Source: Asparagopsis taxiformis (taxonomy: Eukaryota; Rhodophyta; Florideophyceae; Bonnemaisoniales; Bonnemaisoniaceae). Taken from it: 64,000 bases of DNA. The stretch covers positions 20,833 to 84,832 of the forward strand of contig JALQPE010002496.1 of the NCBI GenBank assembly GCA_030407315.1. Direction: 5' to 3'. Of the stretch, positions 55,002 to 63,518 are shown in pieces. The notes beneath the pieces are model-generated. The model made no database searches, was not told where the DNA came from, and worked only from the letters and a program-made list of their open reading frames with translations. The position numbers and the translations under genes were made by a program. Position 1 is the first letter of the stretch; each line of letters begins with the position of its first letter.

Positions 55002-55204
55002 ATGGCGCTCGACAACCGGCAGCGAAGCACGAGTGCCGGCATCTTCCTGCTCGGATTTATCATTTTCATTCACGAAAGCGGTCATTATCTAGCCGCTAGA
55101 CTACAGGGGAGTCGGGTGAAGAACTTTTCTATTGGGTTTGGTCCCAAGCTATTCTCATTCACGGCGGACGATTCGGAGATGGAATTCACTGTAAGAGCTG
55201 TAAA
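55002..55204 (+). pseudogene. Site-2-type zinc metalloprotease (M50, RseP/plastid S2P-like), N-terminal fragment
   Basis: ATG at 55002. A hydrophobic helix leads to the active-site HExxH ([14 protein letters not shown]). [15 protein letters not shown] follows, the strongly conserved M50B sequence, then EFTVRAV. Members continue with P-LGGYV right here; instead the sequence changes and stops at 55223. The change falls at ~55204. Intact proteins cleave substrates inside the membrane (in algae and plants, plastid membranes). I infer interruption by an inserted element; a GTAAGA at ~55191 could instead be a splice donor, but the residues after it still match the family. Confidence 0.7.
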
Positions 55205-55286
55205 AACGCTTATCAGCAGATAACCTCCTGTCGTCGCTATTCACTAGCATGAAGGAAGAGTAAAATGGTTGCTGACATTTATGTTT

Positions 55287-56585
55287 CTACTCCCATAGAT
55301 CTAGTTGACGTCGAAGTGTTTCGAAAGTAAATGTATCTAGCACTCCTCCTCGAAGATAAGGTACATCTAGAATAGCAGAACTTACACTAACTGAATCTGT
55401 CCAAGCACGACCAGTCTTTGGTAGCACACAAGGTTGGTACTTGCAGGTTAGTGCATGACCTGCACACTTCTTGTACCAGTGCAATTTGAAGTGGGAGACG
55501 TTGCCTTCTCGATCTTTCTTCGTTGAGAGAATCTTGCCAAGCCAGAAAGGCTCCTCAGATGTACAACCGTCTCCTTTGATAATAACAAATGAATTGGTTG
55601 CATATTTTTCATCACTATCACCACGTTCGACACAATCGTCTTCATCGGAACCATTAATACCATTATCACCGCATCCATCGCCACCACCATCACCACGTTC
55701 GACACAATCGTCTTCATCGGAACCATTAATACCATTATCACCGCATCCATCGCCACCACCATCACCACGTTCGACACAATCGTCTTCATCGGAACCATTA
55801 ATACCATTATCACCGCATCCATCGCCACCACCATCACCACGTTCGACACAATCGTCTTCATCGGAACCATTAATACCATTATCACCGCATCCATCGCCAC
55901 CACCATCACCACGTTCGACACAATCGTCTTCATCGGAACCATTACTACCATTATCACCGCATCCATCGCCACCACCATCTCCGAAATCAATGCACTGCTC
56001 AGATATATTGTCTTGTTCATCGCCCTGCTGTTCTTCTACGTTGTTACCTGACAATATCCTCTTAGTCTTCCATAGAATATCTCTTGAATAAAGGAACGTA
56101 GACATTAGAAACACATAACAAACTCGTATTGTGCCATATTTGTAACACTTGAAATCCTTCACGAACAGTGATTCCAGAAATAAACGCCGCTCCGCTTTGT
56201 TCATTTTCGCAACTCTTTTCAGGTCTTCACAGAGCTTTTTTCCATCAACATGCTTGAAGCAGAAATCCTTACAGCAGGTTAAATTTTTTAGCTCCTTGTC
56301 ATTTACCCTTTTCTCAATTTCAATGGCTTTGGTAACCCTCTTCGCCTTTAGGCCGCTAGCCTGAGCTTCTTGGATGCGTTTCCCAGAGCGGGAGGAGCCA
56401 GAGTTGGCTGAACGTGGCGCTTTCCTCCCTACCGTAGAACGGATATTGACGACCGGGGATGTGCGAGGAGACTTTTTCGCTAGAGTCTTCCGTTTCACTG
56501 TACCTTCCATGGATCCATCCTTGACGACCGGGGATGTGCGAGGAGACTTTCTCGCTAGAGTCTTCCGTTTCACTGTACCTTCCAT
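55287..56585 (-). CDS. Transposase-related protein lacking the catalytic core; repeat-filled centre
   Basis: 432 residues, ATG at 56583-56585. The N-terminus has a 25-residue direct repeat (MEGTVKRKTLARKSPRTSP, twice). Residues ~100-180 carry a Cys-rich motif (LTCCKDFCFKHV) and the pattern RRLFLESLFVKDFKCYKYG...VCYVFLMSTFLYSR. This matches residues ~190-275 of the 60894 protein (QFCCKKRRCF...RRYLEKLF...VCYKFLESSFMFSR). The C-terminal ~110 residues (GCTSEEPFWLGKI, FKLHWYKKC) match that protein's end (GCTKEMPFWLGQI, LFIRWYEVY). Between them, instead of the transposase core, are five 24-residue acidic/Gly repeats. It could bind the same DNA or partner as the transposase without cutting. Frame intact. 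Confidence 0.7.
   Translation of the reverse strand: MEGTVKRKTLARKSPRTSPVVKDGSMEGTVKRKTLAKKSPRTSPVVNIRSTVGRKAPRSANSGSSRSGKRIQEAQASGLKAKRVTKAIEIEKRVNDKELKNLTCCKDFCFKHVDGKKLCEDLKRVAKMNKAERRLFLESLFVKDFKCYKYGTIRVCYVFLMSTFLYSRDILWKTKRILSGNNVEEQQGDEQDNISEQCIDFGDGGGDGCGDNGSNGSDEDDCVERGDGGGDGCGDNGINGSDEDDCVERGDGGGDGCGDNGINGSDEDDCVERGDGGGDGCGDNGINGSDEDDCVERGDGGGDGCGDNGINGSDEDDCVERGDSDEKYATNSFVIIKGDGCTSEEPFWLGKILSTKKDREGNVSHFKLHWYKKCAGHALTCKYQPCVLPKTGRAWTDSVSVSSAILDVPYLRGGVLDTFTFETLRRQLDLWE
55617..55980 (-). repeat. 72-bp coding minisatellite, five units
   Basis: Five near-identical 72-bp units inside the 432-residue gene, each coding 24 residues (GDGGGDGCGDNGINGSDEDD+CVER). 72 is a multiple of 3, so copy-number changes keep the frame. 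Confidence 0.95.
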
Positions 56586-56652
56586 GGTGTTTCTGACAAC
56601 CCATCACATTTCGCCAACGTAGAGTAGCAGCTACAACGCAATTAAATAAAAA

Positions 56653-56667
56653 CAGAACGATGTTCTG
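56653..56667. promoter_or_regulatory. CAGAAC-N3-GTTCTG site 1
   Basis: CAGAACGATGTTCTG, perfect 6-3-6 palindrome, 68 bp upstream of the 432-residue gene's start. Confidence 0.6.
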
Positions 56668-56895
56668 AAATTTGTATCATAACGTCGCTCTGGCTGGAAG
56701 CTTCCAGCAACACAATTGATATTTGATACGAACTTAAAATTTTTAATGTTCTGTAAACTTTCCAAAAACCTTTACACTTGTACAGAAAGGTGCACAACTT
56801 CTTCCCGAGCCCAAAAACACTACGAGACTATCCAAATTCCCTTTGTAGATTGCAAGAAATTTAAGTAACACTGAACTGTGTTCTGGTTCTCGCAT

Positions 56896-56910
56896 CAGAA
56901 CCTTGTTCTG
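56896..56910. promoter_or_regulatory. CAGAAC-N3-GTTCTG site 2
   Basis: CAGAACCTTGTTCTG, perfect 6-3-6 palindrome in the divergent intergenic region. A one-mismatch site (CTGAACTGTGTTCTG, 56871-56885) lies just before it. Confidence 0.6.
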
Positions 56911-57811
56911 TCTCGAAGCGTCCCGCCCAAAAATGACCAGAACGGTTTAGACCCAGTAACCGTTGCGAAGCTATTAAAATCCCATATGTACTCTCCATAA
57001 AGTTTAGGTGAAAAAGAACTGTGTTCTGGTTATATCATCAGAATGACTTTCTGTTCAGAAGCTTCCAGCCCAAAAGAGACGTTCGGAATTAATTGGAACT
57101 ATTTTTCTGTCGACTATGCGGACCGGAAAATGTGACACGGGAGGTGAATACATCCTCCAAGTTGGACAAGATTGATACCTATCCGCGAATATTGATATTT
57201 GATGCATAGGTTTCATGTTCTAAGATTAGCTTGAGCATTCTGACACATCATCTCGGGACGATTATTTCCATTTGAATGTAACCTCGCGAGACTATACCCT
57301 TCAAAATTGCCACCGGAATATCAAAAAATTTGGGCCCTAAGCCCACCAATTATGGTCACTCAATGCAGTCTATGTGAAAAACGTTTCTATTGGTTATGCG
57401 AAGGATAGGACAAAATATCTGTTGTCAAATATTGATATTTTCTAGACAGATAAACGACACCATTGGCCCGGCTTTCTATTCCATATATCACTTCCATATA
57501 GTTTCTCATCTCTCTGATGACCATGTGATTGCCAGGTGTGCCGAAAGTACTACTCCCGAAATGCAGATTGATTGGGAGGAATGAAATCTGACTGGAATGC
57601 AACTTTACAAATTTTGAACTCGTAAAAGGTTCACTGACTTACTTATCATGGAACTCAACACTTGCGAGAAAACTCTTCATGTAGCAAAAGGAGGCTCCAA
57701 TCATTCAATTATCCTGTCGTTTTCGTTCCTCGTTTCTGGACAAAGGTTCAGCCTGGTCAAGTTCACAGCGCGAAACCACAGTTTTACTCAGAGCTCGATT
57801 GTGACCAGAAG

Positions 57812-60682
57812 ATGAGTAAGCGATTCTTTCAAGCAAAACACAAAATAAGCTCGACAGAACCTAGTTCTGGTCGGGAGGATGCATCCGTTAAAGCATTGTT
57901 CGCTGATATCATGGAAGGCTCGACAAACAGCCGTGTAGATCCTCGATCTTGCATTCCGTTGACATCAATTCGTCAAATATCCCGCTCTGGTGTCTTGAGA
58001 TTGAAGTCTATATTCAGTGGAGGTTCCACAGTTTCTTCGGGAAAGAGAGATGGAATGCCCATAGAGAATATTGGAGATGGATTTGTTGCTGGATCTGATA
58101 ATGCTATTGTTGTAGAGCTAACGGGAGGTTTGAAAAGACATGTGTTGGACTTCTTCCGATCTAAACTCGGCTCGGACGGGGAACCTATCTCTGAATCCCA
58201 AGCCGCAGAAAAAGCAGAAGATCGTTCTGTCTGGTACGGAGTAGTAGACGGAATGCACAGAATGACTGCTATTCGTGAGTTAATAGACGAAGATCCAGAA
58301 CACTGGGAGTCTTTCTTGTGGCCTGTGACTATTCTGAAAGGCGGACACAGCTTGCAAACTTTGAAGCAATTAGGAAGGCATCAGAATAAGAAACATGATG
58401 CATCCTTTTACATCGAATCAACTTTCTATGATACTTTGGTCGGTTTAAGAGATGAAGCTGACCGATTGAAGACCATGTCGAATGGTAGAGCTCCATCTGC
58501 GAAACAGATCGCTTCAGCGTATGATGGTTGTACGCATCTGAAGGATAATACTATAAGACAAGCAGCAACAACAGCAGTTAGACTTCCACTAAGTGTAATA
58601 CATGAGATCGGAGTAATCATGAACGAAGAGCACCCGGATTTGGCAGAACCAAGTTCTGCTGAATATAAACCGCTGGAAAAATCCATGAATATGCGATGCA
58701 CCGATTGTCGAGTATACAGGAAATTCATCAACATAACTTCAATCAAGTCCGCGACAAAGTTCATGAGAGCCTCAGGTCCGGACGGAGAAAAGAATCAAAT
58801 CAACACGCTCCACCGGCTGAGGGAAATTTCTAGAACGAACAAGTTCAAAGCAGCATCGTATAAGGTAACAGTGGAGCAGTTTGAGAGTGCTTGTAGTGCA
58901 ATGAGGGAGGCTCGAAAGTTTGAAGCTCTTTTAGAAGATGATGAATGGCCGTCTGGAATGGAAGTAGTCAAGCACAACTTACTCCGTACCACAAAATTTG
59001 ATTGTGAAGTTACTGCCAATTTCGGGAATGATGGAGATGTTTTAGATTCTCTTCTTAAACAATATCGGAAAGTTTGTCCTGAGGCTGCACCGCTTAAAGA
59101 AAAAAAGTTTTCCGAGAATTTCACCAGGGAGAAAGAACTTCAGGCTAAAGACAATTGTACTGCCTTAGCTTCCGCGGATGATTCTCTTCCAATCGCAGCT
59201 GAAGATATCACTAAAGGGGGTGAAGTTCCTGAAGATCAAGTTCCACATCCAGTGCCGAGCATCACTATAGAAGGAAAGGCACCAAGAACATTACCACAGG
59301 ATCTAGGCGATATGCCTGAATCAGAAGTCTTGACCAAACCTAATTCGGAACCAAATTCCGTTCAACCGAAGCAGGTTAACAGGAATAATTCCGCTCCATC
59401 AAACGCTCCGAGTGCCAATTCTGTCCGACTGAATACGCGTCCAAAACGAGTTGCTTGTACTACAGAAGTGCTGGATGAGAAAATTAACTATCTTGACGAA
59501 TTGGGTGTTTCATGCCACCAGATGAAATGGCAAGATTTTGATAAGACCGTTTGGACAGATGGTGATGCTCTCTTCGATCTTATACTGACAGATCCACCGT
59601 ATGGGACGCCTAAATCTCGTTCTTTGCGAAACACTTCTTACGATAACTTCATAGATGACAAGGAAGTGAAAGAGATATGTCAGTTTGCCAGGCGCGTCTT
59701 GAAGCCGGGAGGGTGGTTTCTTGCATTTGTTTCATTTCGAAACTTCGAACTTTTCTACAACGAACTTCACCGCATCGGATTTGCCGGACCAGAATACCCA
59801 TTCGTAATTATGAAGGATACCAGTACGATGCAAGCTCACAGAGGTGATCAGTTTCCTCAGAACGCTTGTGAATTTTCTGTCATTGCAAGGGCACCAGGAA
59901 TTTCGAAAAGTGCATTCAAGCCAGATTTGAGGAGCCCTTACAACTTCGTTCCTTCAAAGACAAGCAGACGGTTTGCTGCTATGTCAGGTATACCCGTTTC
60001 AAAAGAAAAGCTCCTTTTGCCAGGCACGAAATCTCCCGTCCTAACAGAGGAGAAAAATGTGGGTCTGCTTGCTGAACTAATCAATACATTTTGTCCAGAA
60101 CGGGGTTCTGTTTTGGATATTTACGGAGGTACTTTCACTACTGGAATAGCTTCGTTGCGAACTGCACGTTCATGTGTAGTAATCGAGTCAAGCGCATCTA
60201 CATTTCGTCTTGCCCATGAGAGGCTACGTGCAGTGGCAGAGATACTGTACCGAAAAAGTCCATCCTCACACCACGCAATGAAGAAGAGAAAGACGCGAGA
60301 GAATTCAAAAGCTGAAAGCAGTGGAGAAATCACGAAGATGATCGAAAAGAGCAGTACTATTGTTCAAAGTGGAAACGATATGCTGAAAGGAGGGGACGGA
60401 GTTGAATTACTCCTTGATGGAATCACTATTGGTCATGCAAAGCTTCTGTCAGCTCCAGATAATGACAGTGATTTACATACTTCTATTCATAATGTTCCTC
60501 TCTCTGAGTACGAGAAAGATGGCCAGAAGCTAGTTGCATGCTATTCCTTCAAAGTTAAGGAGGATGCTGGCGATAAAAAATACCCATATGGTTATGGAGG
60601 CATCGAGAAGCCTCCGGGAAACCTGAAGGGCTTAGCGGGAATATTCTCTTGGGACCTACACAGCATGAGATGTTCCAATTGA
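57812..60682 (+). CDS. ParB/Srx-like domain fused to a beta-class DNA methyltransferase
   Basis: 956 residues from ATG 57812; upstream codons in frame are less protein-like. Residues ~40-190 hold the ParB/Srx signature VVDGMHRMTAI (D146), preceded by an RSGVLRLKSIFSGG strand. Residues ~200-450 are helical. A charged linker leads to the methyltransferase: motif IV LTDPPYG (D594), KPGGWFLAFV, then the AdoMet motif GSVLDIYGGTFTTGIAS (D769) and SASTFRLAHERL. Motif order makes it beta-class, N6-adenine or N4-cytosine. ParB-like plus DNA methylase fusions (COG1475 with COG0863) are common in phages and bacterial integrative elements, so a bacterial origin is plausible. It contains three of the six CAGAAC-N3-GTTCTG sites and is followed 211 bp later by the transposase gene. 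AT-rich codon use, unlike the 22-31 kb genes. The ParB-like domain could be a DNA-binding, NTPase or nuclease module. Confidence 0.82.
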   Translation: MSKRFFQAKHKISSTEPSSGREDASVKALFADIMEGSTNSRVDPRSCIPLTSIRQISRSGVLRLKSIFSGGSTVSSGKRDGMPIENIGDGFVAGSDNAIVVELTGGLKRHVLDFFRSKLGSDGEPISESQAAEKAEDRSVWYGVVDGMHRMTAIRELIDEDPEHWESFLWPVTILKGGHSLQTLKQLGRHQNKKHDASFYIESTFYDTLVGLRDEADRLKTMSNGRAPSAKQIASAYDGCTHLKDNTIRQAATTAVRLPLSVIHEIGVIMNEEHPDLAEPSSAEYKPLEKSMNMRCTDCRVYRKFINITSIKSATKFMRASGPDGEKNQINTLHRLREISRTNKFKAASYKVTVEQFESACSAMREARKFEALLEDDEWPSGMEVVKHNLLRTTKFDCEVTANFGNDGDVLDSLLKQYRKVCPEAAPLKEKKFSENFTREKELQAKDNCTALASADDSLPIAAEDITKGGEVPEDQVPHPVPSITIEGKAPRTLPQDLGDMPESEVLTKPNSEPNSVQPKQVNRNNSAPSNAPSANSVRLNTRPKRVACTTEVLDEKINYLDELGVSCHQMKWQDFDKTVWTDGDALFDLILTDPPYGTPKSRSLRNTSYDNFIDDKEVKEICQFARRVLKPGGWFLAFVSFRNFELFYNELHRIGFAGPEYPFVIMKDTSTMQAHRGDQFPQNACEFSVIARAPGISKSAFKPDLRSPYNFVPSKTSRRFAAMSGIPVSKEKLLLPGTKSPVLTEEKNVGLLAELINTFCPERGSVLDIYGGTFTTGIASLRTARSCVVIESSASTFRLAHERLRAVAEILYRKSPSSHHAMKKRKTRENSKAESSGEITKMIEKSSTIVQSGNDMLKGGDGVELLLDGITIGHAKLLSAPDNDSDLHTSIHNVPLSEYEKDGQKLVACYSFKVKEDAGDKKYPYGYGGIEKPPGNLKGLAGIFSWDLHSMRCSN
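57855..57869. promoter_or_regulatory. CAGAAC-N3-GTTCTG site 3 (inside coding sequence)
   Basis: CAGAACCTAGTTCTG, perfect palindrome. It is read as E-P-S-S with GAA in frame. Confidence 0.6.
58644..58658. promoter_or_regulatory. CAGAAC-N3-GTTCTG site 4 (inside coding sequence)
   Basis: CAGAACCAAGTTCTG, perfect palindrome, read as E-P-S-S in the same codon phase as site 3. Confidence 0.6.
60096..60110. promoter_or_regulatory. CAGAAC-N3-GTTCTG site 5 (inside coding sequence)
   Basis: CAGAACGGGGTTCTG, perfect palindrome, read as E-R-G-S just before the methyltransferase AdoMet motif, same codon phase. Confidence 0.6.
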
Positions 60683-60893
60683 GATAAAGATGTTTGCGAA
60701 TGAGTACTATTTTTGTACATTGCACTACTGAAGAGCGATTCCAAACATCTAGAGAAGAATGGAATAAATCTTTTCACATCGATCATTACCGTTGTACAAT
60801 ATTTGGCGCCAAATTTGTTCTCTGTTTTTGTAAGTTTGAATTATATGCTCTATCAGTACTTACAAATTTTGCCCGCCTTCTGTTCACCTCTCA

Positions 60894-63518
60894 ATGAAAG
60901 TGAGCGTTCGAAGTGAAAACCACTGCAAACTCATGGAGGACACATTTTGCCTCTCCGACACCAACCGCAAACTGATTCACAAAAGTGCTGTCGGTATTCT
61001 TGCAACGCTGGGGATCGAAGCCGAAGCTGAACAATGCACCAGCGAGAACTCATTTCCGCATCATCCAAACCGATCAAAATCATCTGCAAACCAAGGAATT
61101 CCATTGAGCAATGATATAATTCCAATTCGTTTCAACAGAAACCGCCAAGAATATGTCAGAGGTTCATTGAATCGTTCGGAATCTGGAATTCTTTTGGAGC
61201 GTAATGACGGTTACGGAAATATTCCATTTCAATCACCGCTGGAAGTAAAACAAGCTTCTGTATCTGACTGCTTATCTCCAAGTACTGCAACAGAAAGATA
61301 TTCTGATTCTTGTGCGTCATCTTGTCCAATTGGAAAACCATCCATCTATCAGTTGGATACAAGTCCACGAAAAAGCCATGATAGCGACAAGAGGAGTAAT
61401 GGAAATCGTGTGAGCAAAAGGATGATCGAGAAGAGGAAGCATGTCACGTCTTTATCTAATCTAGACATCAGAAAACAGTTCTGTTGTAAGAAAAGGAGAT
61501 GCTTTCGAAGTACAGACCCAACGTTTCTGAGGTCTGAAGTCAGCCGAGTACTTTTATGGGGAAGGATTGATCGGCGAAGATACTTGGAGAAATTATTCGA
61601 TCCCAGCTCTAAAGTTTACCTTTTTTGCGGGAGGAAAGTCTGCTACAAATTCCTGGAGTCTTCCTTCATGTTTTCTAGACACATGCAACGATCAGTGAAG
61701 ATTTCATGGGCAAATGGAAGATCAGTCTGTTTTTCATCAGCTCAAAAAGACCCAGAGAGTCCACAGAGGGACTCTGTTATATGTTTCCTGGACAGATTTG
61801 CGGATTCTACAGCGGAGCGAATGCCTGACACCAACGAAAGACACCTTCCACTCTTTCAAAAGAAATCTGTCTATGAAGTTTTCCGAGAACAGTACACTGT
61901 TCTGCATGGATATCATAATATACCTTCTTTGGCATACTTCTACACAACTTGGAAGAAGTATTGCGGTGATATCAAAGTAAGAAGAATTCAGCGATTCACA
62001 AAATGTACTGATTGTGAGTATATTCGGGACGCTCTAGCCAAGTATGGAACAGACAAGAAGAGTACAGCTCCTCTTCTTGAACGGAGACGTTTGCATATAG
62101 AGATGGTTTCTCGGGAACGTAGAGAGTATCAGAAGAGGTGTGAGCTAGCGGCGTTGTACCCTTCGCAGTATACATCACTTATCGTGGATGGTGCAGACCA
62201 GTCTGGATATGGGCTTCCCCATTTCACTGTCAATACAAAAGCGACAGTTGGGCATAGTTTGAAGGTCAGGCTGATAGGTGTACTAGAGCATGGTGCCCGA
62301 AAACATCTCTCGTTGTACACCATGACCGCAGAATTTGAAACTGGTGCTAACCATATCGTGGAAGCGCTTCACAGAACGCTTTCAAGCAAAGCATTAGGAT
62401 CTAAACTACAGGGAAAACTTTTTTTGCAAGTTGACAATTGCACACGGGAGAACAAAAATTCATTCTTGTTCTGCTACTTGGAATGCTTAGTGGCATGGGG
62501 TGTGTACGAAGAGATATTTGTGTCTTTCCTTCCTATAGGACACACTCACTCTGATATCGACCAAGCCTTCAGTTGTACATCAAGGAGACTGAAATTCAAT
62601 AACGCAGCAACTATGGAGGATCTCCACGATGAACTGCGAAAGTCTTTCACGCCTGAACCATCTGTCTCCCGCATGCTACACATTATCAATTTCTCGGGTT
62701 TATGTAAGATGGAAAACTGTATTGGGAAGGTGAAACCTTTTTCAAAGTACCGCTACTTCAGATTCTTCAGAGATCCCGAAACAGAACGGGGTTCTGCCTT
62801 CTTCAAAACTGCTTGTGATGTCAAAATTTCTTGTGATGACCAGTGGAGAAGCCTTCCAGCATTGACCAATGGTCTCAAAGGATTTACTCGATCTCCACCA
62901 AACCTTCACGCGGCACCCTGTAACTCTGTTGTCTGTCCACCAGATAAGGAAAAAATTCTTCTAAGGCTCAGATCAGAGGAGGTAAGGGTGAACAGTGTCG
63001 CTAAAATGAGATCACTTCATGCACTGGTTGCTCAAGTGTACAGAGACAGAGACGAACCACTACATTGGAACTTGGAAGAGTGCGTAGAGCTGAATGGAAT
63101 TTACAGTAATCAGAGTTTTTCCAACCATGGGTTTGACGAGGATGAAGAAAATTTACAGGAAATGATGGCTCAAACAGACCTACCTTATTCTAGGAATCGA
63201 TTTGTTGCTGTTAATGGATACGGATGTACGAAGGAAATGCCTTTCTGGCTAGGACAGATTATCGAATGTATCCAGGATGGAAGTGGCGTGACAAGAAATC
63301 TGTTCATAAGATGGTATGAAGTGTATGACAAAGGGGATGCATGGAGTGGTAAGTATCGTCCGGCGACAGTTGGAAGAGGAAAAAATATAGACCCTTGGCA
63401 AGGGAATATTTCTGTGGATACAGTAATAGCTGAGTTTGATTCTTTGACGAACAAGAAACTCAGAGCAGGAGTAGAGAAGGAAATTAGAGCAGGTTTAGTA
63501 GCATTGGGGAAATACTGA
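60894..63518 (+). CDS. DUF7869-type transposase-like protein
   Basis: 874 residues, ATG at 60894. Residues ~190-275 carry a Cys-rich motif (QFCCKKRRCF) shared with the 432-residue neighbour. The core has IVDGADQSGYGLPHF (D432, D435), TGANHIVEALHRTL, LFLQVDNCTRENKNSFLFCY (D514) and FLPIGHTHSDIDQAFS (H550-D556). This is the pattern I associate with DUF7869 proteins, which occur in large families in algae, cnidarians and other genomes and look RNase H-like. A transposase role is likely but not shown. The C-terminal ~110 residues (GYGCTKEMPFWLGQI, RWYEVY) may be a small beta-barrel reader-like domain. It follows the ParB-like/methyltransferase gene on the same strand with a similar AT-rich codon use, and contains CAGAAC-N3-GTTCTG site 6. 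Confidence 0.75.
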   Translation: MKVSVRSENHCKLMEDTFCLSDTNRKLIHKSAVGILATLGIEAEAEQCTSENSFPHHPNRSKSSANQGIPLSNDIIPIRFNRNRQEYVRGSLNRSESGILLERNDGYGNIPFQSPLEVKQASVSDCLSPSTATERYSDSCASSCPIGKPSIYQLDTSPRKSHDSDKRSNGNRVSKRMIEKRKHVTSLSNLDIRKQFCCKKRRCFRSTDPTFLRSEVSRVLLWGRIDRRRYLEKLFDPSSKVYLFCGRKVCYKFLESSFMFSRHMQRSVKISWANGRSVCFSSAQKDPESPQRDSVICFLDRFADSTAERMPDTNERHLPLFQKKSVYEVFREQYTVLHGYHNIPSLAYFYTTWKKYCGDIKVRRIQRFTKCTDCEYIRDALAKYGTDKKSTAPLLERRRLHIEMVSRERREYQKRCELAALYPSQYTSLIVDGADQSGYGLPHFTVNTKATVGHSLKVRLIGVLEHGARKHLSLYTMTAEFETGANHIVEALHRTLSSKALGSKLQGKLFLQVDNCTRENKNSFLFCYLECLVAWGVYEEIFVSFLPIGHTHSDIDQAFSCTSRRLKFNNAATMEDLHDELRKSFTPEPSVSRMLHIINFSGLCKMENCIGKVKPFSKYRYFRFFRDPETERGSAFFKTACDVKISCDDQWRSLPALTNGLKGFTRSPPNLHAAPCNSVVCPPDKEKILLRLRSEEVRVNSVAKMRSLHALVAQVYRDRDEPLHWNLEECVELNGIYSNQSFSNHGFDEDEENLQEMMAQTDLPYSRNRFVAVNGYGCTKEMPFWLGQIIECIQDGSGVTRNLFIRWYEVYDKGDAWSGKYRPATVGRGKNIDPWQGNISVDTVIAEFDSLTNKKLRAGVEKEIRAGLVALGKY
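62782..62796. promoter_or_regulatory. CAGAAC-N3-GTTCTG site 6 (inside coding sequence)
   Basis: CAGAACGGGGTTCTG, identical to site 5, read as E-R-G-S, same codon phase as sites 3-5. Confidence 0.6.

Larger units (their letters stand above)
56586..57811. promoter_or_regulatory. Divergent intergenic region with palindromic operator-like sites
   Basis: Separates the minus-strand 432-residue gene from the plus-strand ParB-like/methyltransferase gene. It holds two perfect CAGAAC-N3-GTTCTG sites (56653, 56896), two one-mismatch sites (56871-56885; 57015-57029), and a ~68-bp direct repeat (56870-56940 and 57012-57080; GAACTGTGTTCTGGTT, CAGAA, CCCAAAA). The layout suggests shared regulation by a protein that binds the palindrome. 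No clear TATA box. Confidence 0.5.

Noticed and set aside
55448..56091. 190-206-residue frames opposite or beside the 432-residue gene (Met/Val-rich and Ser/Pro-rich repeats)
   Set aside because: Shadows of the 72-bp minisatellite in other frames.
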